A program made the position numbers and the translations under genes. The notes beneath the pieces are model-generated. The model saw nothing but the letters and a program-made list of their open reading frames with translations. It did no database searches and was not told the DNA's origin. Shown here in pieces: positions 61,478 through 64,000 of a stretch of DNA of 64,000 nt. The stretch's first letter is position 1. Each line of letters begins with the position of its first letter. This DNA is from Serratia microhaemolytica (GTDB lineage Bacteria; Pseudomonadota; Gammaproteobacteria; Enterobacterales; Enterobacteriaceae): NCBI RefSeq assembly GCF_004011885.1, contig NZ_SBEF01000015.1, forward strand, positions 1 to 64,000. The letters run 5' to 3'.

Positions 61478-61800
61478 AACCGCCACCTCTTTTTAACCAT
61501 AATCATTTGATTTGAATTAAAACAGGGCCAAATCACCAGACAGTTTAACACTATCATCAATGATTGTTGCCCATGCATACTGCTACTGGTAGCCAACGTC
61601 AGCATTCGACTTTTTAACGCCAGGCCACAACTGACCCGGTAAAATCTATCGACATTGGAAACGAGTTCCTCTAATTTACTCACTGCTTTTGTTAGCATGA
61701 ACCAACTGTTTTTTTCAAAAAAATAACAAATCCCACCGTAGAATAGTGGGCTGGTTTTTTTGTTCATCTTTTAAATCATTTAATTATAGAGGGATTGATT
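61478..61800. other. gap between the DUF1460 and CsgG-like genes
   Basis: These 323 bp must hold both divergent promoters. A minus-strand frame of 97 codons (61474-61767) overlaps the DUF1460 start by ATGA but resembles no family I know. A hairpin with a T run lies at 61732-61761. Confidence 0.45.
61732..61761 (+). terminator. terminator-like hairpin in the leader of the lipoprotein operon
   Basis: CCCAC (61732-61736) and GTGGG (61746-61750) form a 5-bp GC stem, followed by CTGG and seven T (61755-61761). It is 40 bp upstream of the CsgG-like gene, and no plus-strand gene ends nearby, so it may attenuate the operon or end a small RNA. Confidence 0.4.
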
Positions 61801-62475
61801 TTGTCTAAGAAACCATTACTCATCTGTTTTTTCCTGCTCTCCAGCAGCCTGTTAGCAGGCTGTGCCAGTGAGTCATCACGCTCAATGGAAGTAGCAAAAG
61901 TCGCTTCCTATAACACCCCCTACCAAGGAGCACGCACACCCATCGCAGTCGGCAATTTTGACAACCGTTCCAATTACATGAACGGTATCTTTTCCGATGG
62001 TGTTGATCGCCTTGGCAATCAGTCTAAAACGATCCTGATCACTCATTTGCAACAAACCGGACGTTTTAATGTGCTGGATCGCGCCAATATGGCTGCACTG
62101 CAAGCTGAAGCTGCACTTTCCGGTCAACGGCAGGCTGTACAAGGCGCACGTTATGTGATCACCGGTGATGTCACCGAGTTTGGACGTAAAGAAGTGGGTG
62201 ACCACCAGCTATTTGGCATTTTAGGACGTGGCAAAACCCAGGTTGCCTACGCCAAAGTTAACTTAAACGTAGTGAATGTACAAACTTCCGAAGTCGTATT
62301 CTCCAGCCAAGGTGCCGGTGAGTACTCGCTTTCCAACCGTGAAGTGATCGGTTTTGGTGGCACCGCTAGCTACGATTCAACATTAAACGGTAAAGTACTT
62401 GATTTGGCTGTCCGTGAAGCAGTCAATAATTTGATCAGCGGAATTGATCGTGGCGCATGGCGTCCAGCAAACTAG
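61801..62475 (+). CDS. CsgG/HfaB-family lipoprotein
   Basis: The 224-residue protein has a lipoprotein signal with lipobox LAGC (Cys21) and a CsgG-like domain: IAVGNFDNRSNYMNG, GRFNVLDRANM, ARYVITGDVTEFG, and VREAVNNLISGI at the C terminus. CsgG itself is the outer-membrane curli secretion pore, but this branch lacks curli genes nearby and may act as an assembly or regulatory lipoprotein. TTG 61801 is chosen since AGAGGGA lies 6 nt upstream. First of three lipoprotein genes. Confidence 0.82.
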   Translation: MSKKPLLICFFLLSSSLLAGCASESSRSMEVAKVASYNTPYQGARTPIAVGNFDNRSNYMNGIFSDGVDRLGNQSKTILITHLQQTGRFNVLDRANMAALQAEAALSGQRQAVQGARYVITGDVTEFGRKEVGDHQLFGILGRGKTQVAYAKVNLNVVNVQTSEVVFSSQGAGEYSLSNREVIGFGGTASYDSTLNGKVLDLAVREAVNNLISGIDRGAWRPAN

Positions 62476-62498
62476 GGAAGGAAAGCGGAGCATATATT

Positions 62499-62858
62499 GT
62501 GATAACTAAAAAAATCAGTGCAGTGCTGATATTAGCTGTCTGTTTGGTCGGTTGTAGCCGTTCACCACAGCCACTCTATTACTGGGGCGATTATCAGAAA
62601 ACAATATACCAGTATTATCAGACTGAGAGTGATAGCACAGGTCAGCAGATTGCCAGCCTGCAAGCGATGATTGAGCGTTCTCGCGCCAGCAATAAAGCGC
62701 TACCGCCTGGCGTTCATGCACACCTCGGTATGCTATACGCTAAAACAGGAAGAGCTGAACAGGCCGTCGCTGAATTCAATATGGAAAAGTTACTGTTCCC
62801 AGAATCTGCGCCATTTATGAACTTTTTAATTAGCAAAGATAAAGGGAGCAGAAAATGA
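62499..62858 (+). CDS. DUF4810 lipoprotein
   Basis: The 119-residue protein has a lipobox LVGC (Cys19) followed by PLYYWGDYQKTIYQYY, the DUF4810 hallmark, and a TPR-like C-terminal part (HLGMLYAKTGRAEQAVAEFN). GTG 62499 has GGAG 9 nt upstream. It starts 23 bp after the CsgG-like gene and overlaps the next gene by 4 bp. Function is unknown; partners are the two flanking lipoproteins. Confidence 0.8.
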   Translation: MITKKISAVLILAVCLVGCSRSPQPLYYWGDYQKTIYQYYQTESDSTGQQIASLQAMIERSRASNKALPPGVHAHLGMLYAKTGRAEQAVAEFNMEKLLFPESAPFMNFLISKDKGSRK

Positions 62859-63508
62859 AACATAGATTCGGAGCACTCGTTGCAGTCGCACTGATGCTAT
62901 TGAGCGGTTGTGCCAAGAAAGCGCCTTATGACTATAGTGCGTTTCATGAAAGCAAACCGCGTTCCATTTTGGTGTTGCCTCCAGTTAGCCAGTCACTTGA
63001 TATTAAAGCCAGTCACAGTGTGTTGGCCAGCACCAGCCAACCATTGGCTGAAGCCGGCTACTATGTGCTGCCAGTGGCAGTAGTGGAAGAAACTTTCATG
63101 CAAAATGGGCTGACCACCGCAGGTGACATTCACGCCGTAAGCATCGAGAAGCTACATCAAATCTTTGCTGCTGATGCGGTGCTGTATCTTGATGTCGTCA
63201 AATATGGTACTAACTACATTCTGTTAGCCAGTGAAACACGGGTAACGATTAACGCACGACTGGTTGATCTGCGTAGTGGTAAACTGCTCTGGAGCGGAAG
63301 TGGTAGCGCATCCAACAACGAAGGTGGCAACAGCAATAATGGTCTGTTAACCCAGTTGATCGTCGCAGCGGTACGGCAGGTTGTTGATACTATTAACGAC
63401 AAAGGATTTGAGATCGGTGCGGTCGCCAACAATCGGCTACTATCGGCTGGTCGAGAAGGGGGTATTCTCTACGGCCCACGCTCACCAAAATATACCCAAC
63501 AATATTAA
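62855..63508 (+). CDS. DUF799 (GNA1162-family) lipoprotein
   Basis: The 217-residue protein has lipobox LSGC (Cys19), then ILVLPPVSQS, YYVLPVAVVEETF, ADAVLYLDVVKYG and a C-terminal QVVDTINDKG. These fit DUF799/GNA1162, named after a Neisseria surface lipoprotein whose fold resembles periplasmic parts of transport machines. The ATGA overlap with the DUF4810 gene shows tight coupling. Likely lipidated and acting with the other two at the outer membrane. Confidence 0.82.
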   Translation: MKHRFGALVAVALMLLSGCAKKAPYDYSAFHESKPRSILVLPPVSQSLDIKASHSVLASTSQPLAEAGYYVLPVAVVEETFMQNGLTTAGDIHAVSIEKLHQIFAADAVLYLDVVKYGTNYILLASETRVTINARLVDLRSGKLLWSGSGSASNNEGGNSNNGLLTQLIVAAVRQVVDTINDKGFEIGAVANNRLLSAGREGGILYGPRSPKYTQQY

Positions 63509-63513
63509 ATCGT

Positions 63514-63541
63514 TTTGCGGCAGCCAGTCGGCTGTCGCAAA
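63514..63541 (+). terminator. terminator of the three-lipoprotein operon
   Basis: TTTGCGGCAGCC (63514-63525) and GGCTGTCGCAAA (63530-63541) form a 12-bp stem with one G-T pair and loop AGTC, 5 bp after the stop. The following tail CTAATCTGAATTT is only moderately T-rich. Confidence 0.6.
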
Positions 63542-63550
63542 CTAATCTGA

Positions 63551-63580
63551 ATTTACTGTGTTGGGCGAATGTCAGTAAAT
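63551..63580. promoter_or_regulatory. 8-bp dyad upstream of the RIO kinase gene
   Basis: ATTTACTG (63551-63558) and CAGTAAAT (63573-63580) are perfect complements around 14 nt, about 40 bp before the next gene. It may be an operator; no regulator is assigned. Confidence 0.35.
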
Positions 63581-63620
63581 AAAATAGAGGTATCGGGGAC
63601 TCAGTAAGGTACAAGGCGGT

Positions 63621-64000
63621 ATGAAAATTCCAAAGAGACTGCAACCATTGGTTGACGATGGGCTGATTGATGATGTCATTCGGCGTTTAAAGAGCGGCAA
63701 GGAGGCGGACGTATTCATTGTGCGATGTGGTGATGAAATCCGCTGTGCTAAGGTGTACAAAGAGGCGGAAAAACGCAACTTCAAACAGGCGGTACACTAC
63801 CAAGAGGGGCGCAAAGTACGCAATAGCCGTGATGCGCGCGCAATGCATAAAGGATCCAAATTTGGTCGTCAACAGCAGGAAGAGGCTTGGCAGAATACCG
63901 AAGTAGACGCACTCTATCTGCTGGCTAAAGCCGGAGTTCGTGTTCCACAACCAGATATCTGTTTGGATGGCGTGTTATTGATGGAACTGATCACCGATGC
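63621..64000 (+). CDS. RIO1-family serine/threonine protein kinase (partial, 3' end outside window)
   Basis: The frame from ATG 63621 is open for 126 codons to the right edge. It begins MKIPKRLQPLVDDGLIDDV, has the RIO nucleotide loop SGKEADVF, the ATP lysine in CAKVYK and the hinge VLLMELITD. RIO kinases occur in some enterobacteria and pseudomonads, but their bacterial substrates are unknown. SD AAGG is 4 nt upstream. Confidence 0.82.
   Translation, partial: MKIPKRLQPLVDDGLIDDVIRRLKSGKEADVFIVRCGDEIRCAKVYKEAEKRNFKQAVHYQEGRKVRNSRDARAMHKGSKFGRQQQEEAWQNTEVDALYLLAKAGVRVPQPDICLDGVLLMELITD

Overview
The window is chromosomal DNA of a gammaproteobacterium of the order Enterobacterales. Protein lengths, operon structures and start contexts (secB, cysE, fur, the rpsU-dnaG-rpoD operon, yacC, yiiQ) fit the Yersinia/Serratia side of the order. 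The species cannot be named from the sequence alone. Base composition looks close to 50 % G+C, with AT-rich intergenic gaps. I see no insertion sequence, prophage, CRISPR array, rRNA or tRNA.

Layout: 1-1916 is the 5' part of a large minus-strand autotransporter adhesin gene that runs off the left edge, open for 638 codons. Next come yigL-pldB (minus), can (plus), hpt and cueO (minus) and yacC (plus). A four-gene minus-strand catabolic operon (KdgT-type permease, dtnK, pdxA2, deoR-type regulator; 12173 down to 8193) looks like a module for D-threonate or a related four-carbon acid sugar. It is followed by fur, a 2-Cys peroxiredoxin and acpH. Positions 14637-24501 hold queA-tgt-yajC-secD-secF (queuosine, Sec translocon) and nrdR-ribD-ribH-nusB-thiL-pgpA. 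An isolated MFS transporter follows, then the sulfate/thiosulfate operon cysP-cysT-cysW-cysA-cysM with yfeX upstream. rpsU-dnaG-rpoD (minus) is divergent from tsaD, and xanP (with a PurR box) is divergent from gltS-yjjV. Then come an FAD amine-oxidase-like gene, yiiQ, a yiiR-like gene and an orphan SufR-like regulator beside a 735-bp AT-rich gap.

From 45875 the envelope and serine/cysteine block cysE-gpsA-secB-grxC-yibN (minus), gpmI-envC-yibQ (plus), kbl-tdh (minus) and hldD-waaF-waaC (plus) keeps its classical order. The right end has a yicN-like gene inside a pair of 14-bp direct repeats, dusC, a DUF1460 peptidase, an operon of three lipoproteins (CsgG-like, DUF4810, DUF799) and the start of a RIO1-type kinase gene cut by the right edge.

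Large-scale view: each block is collinear with other enterobacteria, but from memory of the E. coli map the blocks come from many distant places. Sulfur assimilation is over-represented (cysPTWAM and cysE, the latter supplying O-acetylserine for CysM), and so is envelope biogenesis (SecB, SecDF-YajC, EnvC, LPS heptose genes, gpsA). The less-understood parts are the three-lipoprotein operon, the repeat-rich adhesin, the orphan Fe-S type regulator and several long inverted repeats placed in 5' leaders.
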